A stretch of 53,889 nucleotides of DNA from Bacteroidota bacterium (GTDB lineage: Bacteria; Bacteroidota; Bacteroidia; Palsa-965), in contig PLYR01000064.1 of the NCBI GenBank assembly GCA_003153435.1, positions 1 to 53,889 on the forward strand, in the 5' to 3' direction. Made by a program: the position numbers and the translations under genes. Shown here piece after piece: positions 24,544 to 32,821 of the stretch; the stretch's first letter is position 1, and each line of letters opens with the position of its first letter. Below the pieces are notes generated by a model, which was not told where the DNA came from, did no database searches, and saw nothing but the letters and a program-made list of their open reading frames with translations.

Positions 24544-25680
24544 ATGTTTTTGAAAGAACTATCCCTGATTCACTTCAAAAGTTATGCAGAAGCCCGGCTG
24601 GAGTTTGGACCTTCCATAAACTGTTTCGCAGGGAACAATGGCTCCGGTAAAACGAACCTGCTGGATGCCATCCATTATCTTTCACTCTGCAAAAGCTATT
24701 TCAACCCCATTGATAGTCAGAATATAGAACATGAGTCTCCATTTTTTGTTATTCAGGGGCTTTATTCAACGGATGGAAGGGAAGAAAATCTGTATTGTGG
24801 GGTCAAAAGGGGGCAGAAAAAAGTATTTAAAAGAAATGGAAAGGAATATGAAGCTCTCGCCGAGCATATCGGCGCCTTTCCACTGGTTATGATTTCACCT
24901 GCTGATTCAGAGCTTATAGAAGGTGGCAGCGAGAGCCGGAGAAGGTTTCTGGATAGTGTGATCTCTCAGTATGACCGTCGTTACCTCGATCAGCTCATTC
25001 GTTATAATCGAGCTCTCAGCCAGCGTAACTCACTCCTAAAGCGGTTCTCAGAAACAGGGCAGTTCGATAAAGAAGCGCTTGAGGTATGGAACCTGCAATT
25101 GCAAATTGCTGGAGAACCTGTTTATGAAGAGAGAAAGAAATTCATGGAAGAGTTTGTCCCAATCTTCCAGCATTATTACAAACAGATATCCGGTTCTGCA
25201 GAAAAAGTGGATCTCGTGTACGAATCGGGGCTACATATGTACTCTTTTCCGGAAGCTTTGGACCGGGCATTGACGAGAGACAGGGCTGTACAGCATACCA
25301 CGGCGGGTATCCATCGCGATGATCTTGATTTCCGAATGAATGGTCATCCCCTTAAAAAAACAGGTTCTCAGGGACAGCAAAAGTCATGTCTCCTGGCACT
25401 GAAACTAGCCCAATTCGAATTCCTCCGATTGCGGAGAGGAGATCATGGAACTCCTCTTCTTTTACTGGATGATATTCATGATAAACTGGATGAAAGCAGG
25501 GTGAAAAAACTGATGCAGTTGATTGGTGAATCTTGTTTTGGCCAGGTATTTGTAACAGACACACATCCAAACCGGCTGTCGGCTGTCTTCCGGGAACTTC
25601 AAATTCCTTGCAGGCTCTTCCAGGTCGAAAAAGGGTTGGTGAATATGGTTGAATCAGATGATCTGCAACCACTTCCTTAA
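24544..25680 (+). CDS. recF: DNA replication and repair protein RecF
   Basis: SMC-like ATPase that helps load RecA at gaps through RecFOR. The 378-residue chain has Walker A GNNGSGKT (30-37), the family PADSELIEGGSESRRRFLD stretch, the signature-like KKTGSQGQQKSCLLALKLAQ region and Walker B LLLLDDIHDKLD. The length is normal. The ATG at 24544 is preferred to a TTG two codons upstream. It is transcribed divergently from the TPR membrane protein, and a secreted TPR protein gene follows 32 nt later with its own promoter element. Confidence 0.95.
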   Translation: MFLKELSLIHFKSYAEARLEFGPSINCFAGNNGSGKTNLLDAIHYLSLCKSYFNPIDSQNIEHESPFFVIQGLYSTDGREENLYCGVKRGQKKVFKRNGKEYEALAEHIGAFPLVMISPADSELIEGGSESRRRFLDSVISQYDRRYLDQLIRYNRALSQRNSLLKRFSETGQFDKEALEVWNLQLQIAGEPVYEERKKFMEEFVPIFQHYYKQISGSAEKVDLVYESGLHMYSFPEALDRALTRDRAVQHTTAGIHRDDLDFRMNGHPLKKTGSQGQQKSCLLALKLAQFEFLRLRRGDHGTPLLLLDDIHDKLDESRVKKLMQLIGESCFGQVFVTDTHPNRLSAVFRELQIPCRLFQVEKGLVNMVESDDLQPLP

Positions 25681-25686
25681 AATTAA

Positions 25687-25694
25687 TAGATTTG
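25687..25694 (+). promoter_or_regulatory. TAGATTTG -7 element for the secreted TPR protein
   Basis: Matches TAnnTTTG, 18 nt upstream of the ATG at 25713 and inside an otherwise open in-frame extension, which argues for the downstream start. Confidence 0.5.
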
Positions 25695-25712
25695 CAACTT
25701 AATAATTACTAC

Positions 25713-26798
25713 ATGATAAAATCTTTCCTCTTTATCTCCCTGCTGACGATTACATTCGGATCGTCTGCCATCGCTCAGTCGGCTGTTGATCTGACCATTA
25801 GCGGAGATACCAAACTCAAGGCTAAAGACAATAACGGAGCCATTGCCGATTATACTGCGGCCATCAAAAAGAACGAAGCGGCAGCACTGGATTTCATTAA
25901 GAAAAATGAACAACACCAGAAAATGACCGCTTACGAGGTTGCACTAGCAGACAATGGGCGTGCTCCTGAACCTAAAGTGGAGTGGGCTGCTCCTTATTAT
26001 GGTCGTGGAATGGCTCAGAAAGAACTCAGCAATAAAGAAGATGCTCTGAAGGATTTTGAAACAGCCATCAGCCTTAACTGGAAACTGGGTGAAGCGTATT
26101 ACGAACGTGCCTTTATGAAATACCCCAAAGAGGATAAGGATCATCAGTGTATGGATCTGAGACTGGGTGCCGATTGCGGCTGTGAAAAAGCGAGAGTTGC
26201 CTATGAAGATAATTTCTGCTGGAACAACAGCATTAGTCATTACAAGGAAGGTACCACCAAGTTAAATATTAAGAGTTATGATGAAGCGATCGTTGAATTT
26301 GATATTGCCATCAAGATCAATCCAGACTCTGCAAACATTTATGTAAAGAGGGGTATGTGTTATTTCGGATTGACCAAGAATGAGAAGGCGATGGAAGATT
26401 ATAATACGGCTATTAAGAAGGATGAGAAAAATGTGGATGCACATTATAATCTTGGATTGGTTTACCAGGCCCAGGATATGCACCAAAAGGCTTTTGATGA
26501 ATTCGCCAAGGTTATTGCCCTTAATCCTAATCATTACGAAGCCTTTCTTCACCGGGCACTTAGCTGTGAAAGCCAGGGGCAATTTGCTTCGGCAATCTAC
26601 GATTACTCTGCAGCCATCCGGATCCATCCTAAAATTGGTGAGAATTTCTATAAAAGAGGATTGTTGAAACGGGATAATCTTAAAAACGAGAATGATGCTT
26701 GTGAAGATTTCTGCAAAGCATCAGATCTTGGTTTCTCTGATGCAGATGATCTTGCCAAAGACTGCAGGAACCCGAATAAGAAAAAGAAAAAGGATTAG
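25713..26798 (+). CDS. Secreted TPR-repeat protein
   Basis: A 361-residue exported protein with signal peptide MIKSFLFISLLTITFG ending near AIAQS, followed by at least six TPR motifs. Clear units include GDTKLKAKDNNGAIADYTAA, AYYERAFMKYP, GTTKLNIKSYDEAIVEFDIA, GMCYFGLTKNEKAMEDYNTA, GLVYQAQDMHQKAFDEFAKV and a final cysteine-bearing pair around EDFCKASDLG. Several cysteines (CMDLRLGADCGC) lie between repeats. Periplasmic TPR scaffolds of this kind are common in Bacteroidota without a fixed role. The gene converges with xerD 7 nt downstream. Confidence 0.8.
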   Translation: MIKSFLFISLLTITFGSSAIAQSAVDLTISGDTKLKAKDNNGAIADYTAAIKKNEAAALDFIKKNEQHQKMTAYEVALADNGRAPEPKVEWAAPYYGRGMAQKELSNKEDALKDFETAISLNWKLGEAYYERAFMKYPKEDKDHQCMDLRLGADCGCEKARVAYEDNFCWNNSISHYKEGTTKLNIKSYDEAIVEFDIAIKINPDSANIYVKRGMCYFGLTKNEKAMEDYNTAIKKDEKNVDAHYNLGLVYQAQDMHQKAFDEFAKVIALNPNHYEAFLHRALSCESQGQFASAIYDYSAAIRIHPKIGENFYKRGLLKRDNLKNENDACEDFCKASDLGFSDADDLAKDCRNPNKKKKKD

Positions 26799-26805
26799 CT
26801 GTAAC

Positions 26806-27708
26806 TTACCTATTCCTGGGGTGAAATCGAATAATCTCCGACCGGAGAAAATCCCTGTCCAGGTGCGTATATATTTCTGTAGTAGTGATAGAAGCATGCC
26901 CTAACATTTCCTGGACAGCCCTCAGATCAGCCCCACCGTCGATAAGGTGAGTAGCAAAGCTGTGGCGGAAGGTATGTGGACTTATTGATTTCTTCAGTTG
27001 TATTTTCTCAGCAAGGTTCCTAATCAGAATAAAGACCATAACCCTTGAAATCCCTTTCCCTCGCTTACTCAGAAACAAAGTATCCTCATGGCCCTTCATA
27101 GGCTGGATATGAGTACGTACACTGTCCTGATACAGCTGGATATGCTTCATGGCTATACTTCCGATGGGCACCAATCGCTCTTTATCTCCTTTTCCGGTGA
27201 TCCTCATAAACCCAGAATCGAAAAAGAGGTTGGAGATTTTCAGTCCGATAAGCTCTGAAACACGAAGCCCCGAACTATAAAGCGTCTCCAGCATGGCTTT
27301 ATTCCGTTCTCCTTCGGGTTTGCTTCGATCGATGGCGGCAATGAGCTGGTCAATCTCCGGTACACTTAACACATCCGGCAATTTACGGCTGGCCCTCGGA
27401 GACTCCAGCAAGGCTGCAGGGCTGTCACTGATCATGTTTTCCATAATCAGGTATTTATAAAAGGCCTTGATACCCGATAAGATACGTGACTGTGAGATAG
27501 GTCCCAGACCAAGCTCAGTAATCCATTGCAGAAATTCCTGAAGATGTTTAAGTTCTACTTCGAGGGGCCCCAGTGAATATTTCCGGATTGAAATAAACTG
27601 CTCCAGTTTCTGGATGTCATGTAGGTAAGCCTGTACCGTATTAGCGGAAAGGGAACGTTCCAGTTTAAGATAGGAAGCAAAATTCTTAATGTATATTTTC
27701 CAGGTCAA
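26806..27708 (-). CDS. xerD: Tyrosine recombinase XerD-type
   Basis: Site-specific recombinase that resolves chromosome dimers at dif with FtsK. The 300-residue chain has a SAM-like N-terminal core-binding domain and all catalytic residues: R149 in SSGLRVSEL, K173 in TGKGDKERL, H245 and R248 in PHTFRHSFATHL, H271 in LGHASITTT and the nucleophile Y280 in EIYTHLD. No ATG is suitably placed at the N-terminus; the TTG at 27708 gives the normal MTWKIYIKNF-like beginning. It is divergent from aroQ, an arrangement I recall from other Bacteroidota. XerC is less likely but cannot be strictly excluded. Confidence 0.92.
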   Translation of the reverse strand: MTWKIYIKNFASYLKLERSLSANTVQAYLHDIQKLEQFISIRKYSLGPLEVELKHLQEFLQWITELGLGPISQSRILSGIKAFYKYLIMENMISDSPAALLESPRASRKLPDVLSVPEIDQLIAAIDRSKPEGERNKAMLETLYSSGLRVSELIGLKISNLFFDSGFMRITGKGDKERLVPIGSIAMKHIQLYQDSVRTHIQPMKGHEDTLFLSKRGKGISRVMVFILIRNLAEKIQLKKSISPHTFRHSFATHLIDGGADLRAVQEMLGHASITTTEIYTHLDRDFLRSEIIRFHPRNR

Positions 27709-27780
27709 GCCGATTATTATAAAGGTGATCGGATTTAAAGGTAATTATTTAACTTTAGTCCTTGAGAGACCACCTCGCTT

Positions 27781-28200
27781 ATGAAAATTGTCATCATTAA
27801 CGGACCCAATCTAAATCTCCTTGGAAAAAGGGAACCTTCTGTTTACGGTTCCGAATCCTTTGAAGCCTTTTTTGAAAAGCTGAAAGCGCTGTATCCGTCG
27901 CATCAGTTTATTTACTTTCAAAGTAATGTAGAGGGGGAGCTCATCAACGGCCTTCATGAACATGGTTTTTCATCCGACGGTATCATCCTTAATGCCGGAG
28001 GGTATACTCATACCTCCGTTGCGCTGGCCGACGCCATTGCAGCCGTAAAGACGCCTGTTGTGGAAGTTCATATTTCCAATATTTTTTCAAGGGAAGATTA
28101 CAGGCATGTTTCCCTTATTGGCGGAAAATGCAAAGGCAGTATCTCGGGTTTCGGGATGGATTCCTATCGTCTGGCGGTGGAGTCAATCCTTCAGCAGTAA
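27781..28200 (+). CDS. aroQ: 3-dehydroquinate dehydratase type II
   Basis: Dodecameric shikimate-pathway enzyme that removes water from 3-dehydroquinate. The 139 residues show every active-site element of the type II family: NGPNLNLLGKREP with R17, the catalytic Y22, N71 and H77 in LNAGGYTHTS, and H97 in VEVHISN followed by REDYRH. Length and order are standard. Its last 18 nt overlap the end of the convergent VWA-protein gene. TAACTTTA about 24 nt upstream is a near match to the -7 element. Confidence 0.95.
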   Translation: MKIVIINGPNLNLLGKREPSVYGSESFEAFFEKLKALYPSHQFIYFQSNVEGELINGLHEHGFSSDGIILNAGGYTHTSVALADAIAAVKTPVVEVHISNIFSREDYRHVSLIGGKCKGSISGFGMDSYRLAVESILQQ

Positions 28201-29304
28201 GACCTTTTTGAATTTTCCATCCCTCCATTCGAAATCCTCCTTGCCTATTCTGATGATTCCACCGTCTTTGAGATCGGCCATATTCACAATGTCCTGTTCA
28301 ATTGTATGAACGGAACCTCCGGTAGCCTTAGCCAGGTCGAGATAAGCGGTATTCACTCCATATTGCGCTCCACAAAGGATAATCTTAACTGGTTTGTTCA
28401 CTTTCTTTGCAAGAGACAGATCTCTGGGAGTAGCGTCATTGTCAGCAATCATCACTACTTCATCACAATCGGGGAATTTCGTGTTTCCGTAAATCAGGGC
28501 TTCCACATTATTTTCAGGTCCGTCTCCTCCGCCACCGTTTCTCATGGCTCTGGAAGCAGAAGCAATAACGGCATCAATTGTTTGCCCCGTAGTGTCATAA
28601 ATCCCTCCGGTTTTTCCTATCACCTTTTTGTCATCCGGGGTCATATCCCCATCGTTAAAGAACACGAAGTTCTTCACCCTTTTCTTTTTAATGTTCAGAT
28701 TATGCCATACGAGGACCTGGCTGGTATAAGGCGACATACTTCCGGTAACATCGCAAACAATAAGCATCTCCAGCCATTCCCGGTTACGGTTCAGAACTTT
28801 TATGACTGTTGAGTCGCGGATGGGAAATTTGCCTTTGGCATAGGCAGCCAGGGAGCGGATCTCGCCTGACATGGATTCTTCTGTCGGGGCCGGCCTAAAG
28901 GTGATGATAAAACCATGAAACATAGCATTAGCGGTCTTTTCATCTTTGCATGCCGTTTGCTTGATTATTCTCCATTTAATACCTGGGTCCGAGAAAAGGG
29001 AAGGCTTTGCTTTCTTCAGTTCAGCGAATCTCCTGGTGTTCAAAGCTTCAATCTTGTAGGTTTTTGGGAAATCGGTATAGACCAGGTCTATATATTCAAT
29101 GACATTACCCTTGCAAAGTTCCATATCCTCCGGATTTTCGATTTCACATTTAGAGTAGGGCATTTTGAGATAAATCTGATTGATCCCCAGTCCCGTTATC
29201 TTACAGGTAGGAGTTTGGCTCAGGGTGGGAACCAGTCCAAGGTAATTCTGAGAAAATGAAATCGTGGCCAGCAGGCTCAGGAGGAGGGTGGATGATGCTT
29301 TCAT
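28183..29304 (-). CDS. Secreted von Willebrand factor A domain protein
   Basis: A 373-residue exported protein with a signal peptide (MKASSTLLLSLLATISFS). The first 170 residues are unassigned and hold four cysteines; the VWA domain follows, with the metal-binding MIDAS motif DVTGSMS, a threonine-containing loop (TTGQTIDAV) and the third element in MIADNDATPRD. GGGGDGPENNVEAL resembles VWA proteins that report binding or complex assembly. A role in the periplasm or at the surface is inferred; the ligand is unknown. It ends inside the aroQ tail on the opposite strand, so the two messages can pair over 18 nt. Confidence 0.8.
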   Translation of the reverse strand: MKASSTLLLSLLATISFSQNYLGLVPTLSQTPTCKITGLGINQIYLKMPYSKCEIENPEDMELCKGNVIEYIDLVYTDFPKTYKIEALNTRRFAELKKAKPSLFSDPGIKWRIIKQTACKDEKTANAMFHGFIITFRPAPTEESMSGEIRSLAAYAKGKFPIRDSTVIKVLNRNREWLEMLIVCDVTGSMSPYTSQVLVWHNLNIKKKRVKNFVFFNDGDMTPDDKKVIGKTGGIYDTTGQTIDAVIASASRAMRNGGGGDGPENNVEALIYGNTKFPDCDEVVMIADNDATPRDLSLAKKVNKPVKIILCGAQYGVNTAYLDLAKATGGSVHTIEQDIVNMADLKDGGIIRIGKEDFEWRDGKFKKVLLLKD

Positions 29305-29469
29305 GCGCTTTAGTTTTAAAGATGAAAGGAACCTTATTCACTCATAATACAAAGAGGACGAAAAAGAAACAGAAAAAGGAAAGAAAGTGGAGATAATGTT
29401 AATATAACGGAGGGCTCCTTTGATTTATTATAAGTTAAGCCGGTGGAAATAGGATTTAAAACGATTGCG

Positions 29470-29477
29470 TACATTTG
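29470..29477 (+). promoter_or_regulatory. TACATTTG -7 element for the rhomboid gene
   Basis: Exact TAnnTTTG match 14 nt upstream of the ATG at 29492. It probably drives rhomboid, gmhB and the class IV aminotransferase. Confidence 0.55.
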
Positions 29478-29491
29478 TCTGATACGAGATT

Positions 29492-30115
29492 ATGCATCTA
29501 CCCATTACTTACATTATTATAGGCATCACCTTGCTGGTTTCTATTCCGGCAATGAATAATGCCGACCTGAAATGGAAGTTGATGTTTAATGCCTATCAGA
29601 TTAAACACCATTGGGAATGGTATCGTTTTTTTACTCATGCACTCATTCATGCTGACTGGGCACATCTGTTATTCAACCTTTTTTCCTTTTATTCTTTTGG
29701 CCTTTTCGTTGAATCGGCTTATGCAGATGAGGAATTTTTCGGGGGAAGAGGACCACTATTGTACATTCTTCTTTATGTTGGAGGAGCCGCAATGTCGTCT
29801 GTCTACTCTTATGAAAAGAACAAGGATAATATTCATTACAATGCACTCGGTGCATCTGGTGCTGTTTCTGCAGTCATCTTTGCTTTTGCTCTGATTAATC
29901 CTATGGCTTCTATCAGCCTCTTTTTCATTCCTATGAAAGCCTGGATCTTCGGCTTTTTCTTTCTAGGTGTTTCCTGGTACCTGGGAAGGCGGGGAGGGGG
30001 AAATATTGGGCATGATGCACATTTCTGGGGGGCTGTTTATGGGGTGGTTTTTACGCTTTGCCTTAAACCTTCACTGGCGCAGGAATTTATTACGAAAATT
30101 ATTCACCCTTTTTGA
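29492..30115 (+). CDS. Rhomboid-family intramembrane serine protease
   Basis: A 207-residue polytopic membrane protease. It carries the rhomboid hallmarks HLLFNLFSF in the second helix (H58, N62), the nucleophile S122 in GASGA and a histidine pair at 174/177 in GHDAHFWGA, of which H177 aligns with the catalytic one. Six membrane segments are discernible with no added domain. Natural substrates are unknown for Bacteroidota members. gmhB starts 12 nt downstream, so they are probably co-transcribed, with no evident functional link. Confidence 0.9.
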   Translation: MHLPITYIIIGITLLVSIPAMNNADLKWKLMFNAYQIKHHWEWYRFFTHALIHADWAHLLFNLFSFYSFGLFVESAYADEEFFGGRGPLLYILLYVGGAAMSSVYSYEKNKDNIHYNALGASGAVSAVIFAFALINPMASISLFFIPMKAWIFGFFFLGVSWYLGRRGGGNIGHDAHFWGAVYGVVFTLCLKPSLAQEFITKIIHPF

Positions 30116-30127
30116 TTCTGATCCTTC

Positions 30128-30628
30128 ATGTTGAACAAAGTTATATTCCTTGACCGAGACGGGATTATCAATATGGAGAGGGGTGAATACACCTGGAAGA
30201 TGGAAGATTTTGTTTTCGTGGAAGGACTGGTAAAATCGCTCAAAATATTTATCAAACACGATTACAAGCTGATCATTGTTTCCAACCAGAGTGGGGTTGG
30301 AAAAGGGGTTTATTCATTTGAAGATGTGGAGAAGTTGCATGCTCACATTATGCGTTATTTGAGGATTAATGGAATAGAGATCACAGAAATCTACTATTGT
30401 CCCCATCATCCCGAAACGAGCCGTTGTATTTGCAGAAAGCCAGATTCACTCCTCCTTGAAAAAGCCATTGCGCGTTTTCAGATAGACCCGGCAGCATCCT
30501 ACTTTATAGGTGACCGGGAGCGGGATGTAGAAGCGGCCAGAAAAGTAAATGTTAAAGGCATCCTGATTGAGAGTAATACACCTCTGCTGGAACTGGCCGG
30601 TAAAATTGTTCATTCACATGCAAACTAA
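30128..30628 (+). CDS. gmhB: D-glycero-D-manno-heptose-1,7-bisphosphate 7-phosphatase
   Basis: HAD-family phosphatase that removes the C7 phosphate in ADP-heptose synthesis. FLDRDG holds the nucleophile D9 and acid/base D11, VSNQSG is HAD motif II, and GDRERDVEAA is motif IV. The zinc-binding loop that separates GmhB from histidinol phosphatase is present: C91-x-H93 ... C100-x-C102 in YYCPHHPETSRCICRKP. The 166-residue length is somewhat short of E. coli GmhB (191). It acts after the kinase at 3979. The next gene starts inside its last codons. Confidence 0.9.
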   Translation: MLNKVIFLDRDGIINMERGEYTWKMEDFVFVEGLVKSLKIFIKHDYKLIIVSNQSGVGKGVYSFEDVEKLHAHIMRYLRINGIEITEIYYCPHHPETSRCICRKPDSLLLEKAIARFQIDPAASYFIGDRERDVEAARKVNVKGILIESNTPLLELAGKIVHSHAN

Positions 30629-31478
30629 TCAAGCTATGTTCGATCTTTCTATTAATCTCAACGGGAAATTACACCAGGAGTTTGAACCTGTTATTCTTGC
30701 CAATAACAGAGCTTTCCGCTATGGAGACGGTTTGTTCGAAACGATCCGAGTGGCCAATGGTAAAATCCGTTTCCTCGACAGGCACCTGAGTCGACTGATG
30801 TCTTCTATGGAGCTGCTTAAAATGACGGTCCCTGATTTTTTTAATGCGGAATTCTTTGAAGTAAAAATTAATGAGTTGCTTGCGCAGAATAAGATTACAG
30901 AAGGAGGAAGAGTTCGCCTTACCATCTTCAGAAATGAAGGAGCTCTTTACGAACCGGAAACAAACAATGTTTCTTATCTCATCGAAGCCTCACCGATAGA
31001 GCATAGCGTATACACACTCAACGAAACTGGTTTAATTGTTGACCTCTATAACGAGTTCAAGAAACCTCTCAACAGGATGTCATGCATTAAATCGAACAAT
31101 GCACTTGTGTATGTAATGGCTGGCATTTTCAAAACAGAAAATAAACTGGATGATTGTATTCTTCTCAATGAACGATTCAATATTACGGAAGCGATCAGCT
31201 CCAACCTGTTTGCAGCAAAGAATGGTGTGTTGTACACCGCGCCTATTGCTGAGGGTTGTCTCGACGGAATCATGCGTCAGGAAATAATCAATATCGCTAA
31301 GGAAAACAGAATAGCCGTTTATGAAGTCACGATGGCTATGAATGTAATGCTCAATTCAGATGAAATATTTCTGACGAATGCAATCCGAGGTGTTCACTGG
31401 GTCGGAACCTACCGGGCGAAAAAGTATTCCAATAAGATGGCTGAGAAGTTGGTTTCTCTGCTTAACGCAAAGCTTTAA
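30618..31478 (+). CDS. Class IV PLP aminotransferase (branched-chain aminotransferase / aminodeoxychorismate lyase-like)
   Basis: Fold-type IV PLP enzyme of 286 residues. RAFRYGDGLFETIRV near the N-terminus is the family opening, the PLP lysine is K158 in MSCIKSNNALVY, and ERFNITEAISSNLFAA is the conserved phosphate-binding loop. The short length and single-gene context fit 4-amino-4-deoxychorismate lyase (PabC) as well as a branched-chain or D-amino acid aminotransferase; the sequence does not decide. The start at 30618 overlaps the gmhB stop by 11 nt; an ATG at 30636 is also possible. The stop lies 5 nt from the convergent yqgE stop. Confidence 0.82.
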   Translation: MQTNQAMFDLSINLNGKLHQEFEPVILANNRAFRYGDGLFETIRVANGKIRFLDRHLSRLMSSMELLKMTVPDFFNAEFFEVKINELLAQNKITEGGRVRLTIFRNEGALYEPETNNVSYLIEASPIEHSVYTLNETGLIVDLYNEFKKPLNRMSCIKSNNALVYVMAGIFKTENKLDDCILLNERFNITEAISSNLFAAKNGVLYTAPIAEGCLDGIMRQEIINIAKENRIAVYEVTMAMNVMLNSDEIFLTNAIRGVHWVGTYRAKKYSNKMAEKLVSLLNAKL

Positions 31479-31483
31479 CCGTT

Positions 31484-32062
31484 TTAGTTCAGATTGGGGT
31501 CCTCCGGAAAGTTCGACATAATTGCAAACTCTTTTCCTCCCAAACCTTTCATCACAGAACTCCAGAGGTGCTTTGTATCGAGATTAAATACTTCTTCCGA
31601 CTTTGCAGGTGCAACAATCCAGGATTTGCTTTTAATCTCCTCGTCCAGTTGACTGGTACTCCATCCTGAATAACCGACAAAGAACCTGATCTCATCCGGT
31701 TTGATCACTTTGTTTTCGATCATTTCCTTCACCGCATCAAAGTCGCCTCCCCAATAAATCCCATCGGCTATCTCAATACTGTTTTCAATATGGCTACCGA
31801 GTCGATGAAGAAAATACAATTGATCTCTCTGCACAGGGCCTCCGAGATATAGACTTTCCTTGTAATCCGGAAATCCGACAAGGGCATTATTAATCTTCAG
31901 GTCAATGGGTTTATTGAGTATAAAGCCAATAGATCCTTTTTCATTGTGCTCAACAAGGTAAATAACGGATCGCTTGAAATATGGATCTTCGAGGAAAGGT
32001 TCAGCCAGGAGAAATTTTCCATGGGCTGGAGTGATCTTCGATTGGAACTCAAACATTTTCAT
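31484..32062 (-). CDS. yqgE: YqgE/AlgH family protein
   Basis: A 192-residue cytoplasmic protein of the UPF0301 family. The diagnostic stretches are GKFLLAEPFLEDPYFKRSV, LVEHNEKGSIGFILNKP, LYLGGPVQRDQLYFLH and FVGYSGWSTSQLDEEI. AlgH influences alginate and other regulation in Pseudomonas, but the biochemical activity is unknown. It converges with the class IV aminotransferase and is divergent from pdxH, 80 nt away. Confidence 0.93.
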   Translation of the reverse strand: MKMFEFQSKITPAHGKFLLAEPFLEDPYFKRSVIYLVEHNEKGSIGFILNKPIDLKINNALVGFPDYKESLYLGGPVQRDQLYFLHRLGSHIENSIEIADGIYWGGDFDAVKEMIENKVIKPDEIRFFVGYSGWSTSQLDEEIKSKSWIVAPAKSEEVFNLDTKHLWSSVMKGLGGKEFAIMSNFPEDPNLN

Positions 32063-32116
32063 CCAGTAAAGTTAATGTTTACGCTTTATTGACGAAAGAG
32101 AAGGGGTGTTTTTTTG

Positions 32117-32124
32117 TAAATTTG
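32117..32124 (+). promoter_or_regulatory. TAAATTTG -7 element for pdxH
   Basis: Matches TAnnTTTG, 18 nt before the ATG at 32143, and supports that start over an in-frame ATG at 32089. Confidence 0.5.
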
Positions 32125-32142
32125 AGGAAAGAAGCCACAACG

Positions 32143-32790
32143 ATGGAAGACTTGAAAAATTATATCAATAAACTGAGGTTTGATTTCACCAAGGGATCCC
32201 TGGATGAAAAAGACGTGGATGCCAACCCGATTAATCAATTCCACACCTGGTTCGATCAGGCCGTTGATTCCAAAGTAAATGAACCTAATGCTGTCATGCT
32301 GGCCACTGTCGGAGCTGATTCCAAGCCTTCTGCAAGGATTATGCTGCTGAGAAACTTCAATGACGACGGATTTGTTTTCTATACCAATTACCATAGCCGG
32401 AAAGGCAACCAGAGCCAGGAAAATTCGAATGCGGCCATGACCTTTTTCTGGCCTGAGCTGCAACGCCAGGTCCGGATTGAAGGCTTTCTTGTAAAGCAGT
32501 CGGCTGAAGAATCCGACGAGTACTTCAACTCCCGTCCCCGCAGTAGCAAGGTTGGAGCCTGGGTATCTCCGCAAAGCCATGTCATCAATGGCAGGAAGGA
32601 ATTGGATGAACGGTTCGAAAAAATGGATAAGGAATTCGGAGAAGAGGTGCCCAGGCCTCCTCATTGGGGTGGCTTTGTGCTTAAGCCATTAACGATTGAG
32701 TTCTGGCAGGGACGGGAAAGCCGGTTGCATGACCGGATTTTGTTCTCACTTCATGAAGACAAGTGGAAGATAGAAAGGCTGGCGCCTTAA
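32143..32790 (+). CDS. pdxH: Pyridoxamine 5'-phosphate oxidase
   Basis: FMN enzyme that oxidises pyridoxine or pyridoxamine 5'-phosphate to PLP, the cofactor used by the two aminotransferases in this window. The 215-residue chain shows NAVMLATVGADSKPSARIML, GFVFYTNYHSRKG, the FMN and dimer region FFWPELQRQVRIEG, YFNSRPRSSKVGAWVSPQS and the C-terminal FWQGRESRLHDRI in composition, all standard. The ATG at 32143 gives normal length. A strong hairpin at 32791 begins right after the stop. Confidence 0.95.
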   Translation: MEDLKNYINKLRFDFTKGSLDEKDVDANPINQFHTWFDQAVDSKVNEPNAVMLATVGADSKPSARIMLLRNFNDDGFVFYTNYHSRKGNQSQENSNAAMTFFWPELQRQVRIEGFLVKQSAEESDEYFNSRPRSSKVGAWVSPQSHVINGRKELDERFEKMDKEFGEEVPRPPHWGGFVLKPLTIEFWQGRESRLHDRILFSLHEDKWKIERLAP

Positions 32791-32821
32791 TTTCTTCTCC
32801 AGCATCAGTGTGGAGAAGAAA
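32791..32821. terminator. Bidirectional terminator between pdxH and the convergent gene
   Basis: Perfect 11-bp inverted repeat TTTCTTCTCCA/TGGAGAAGAAA around a 9-base loop. The stop of the minus-strand neighbour (32805) falls in the loop. Confidence 0.75.
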
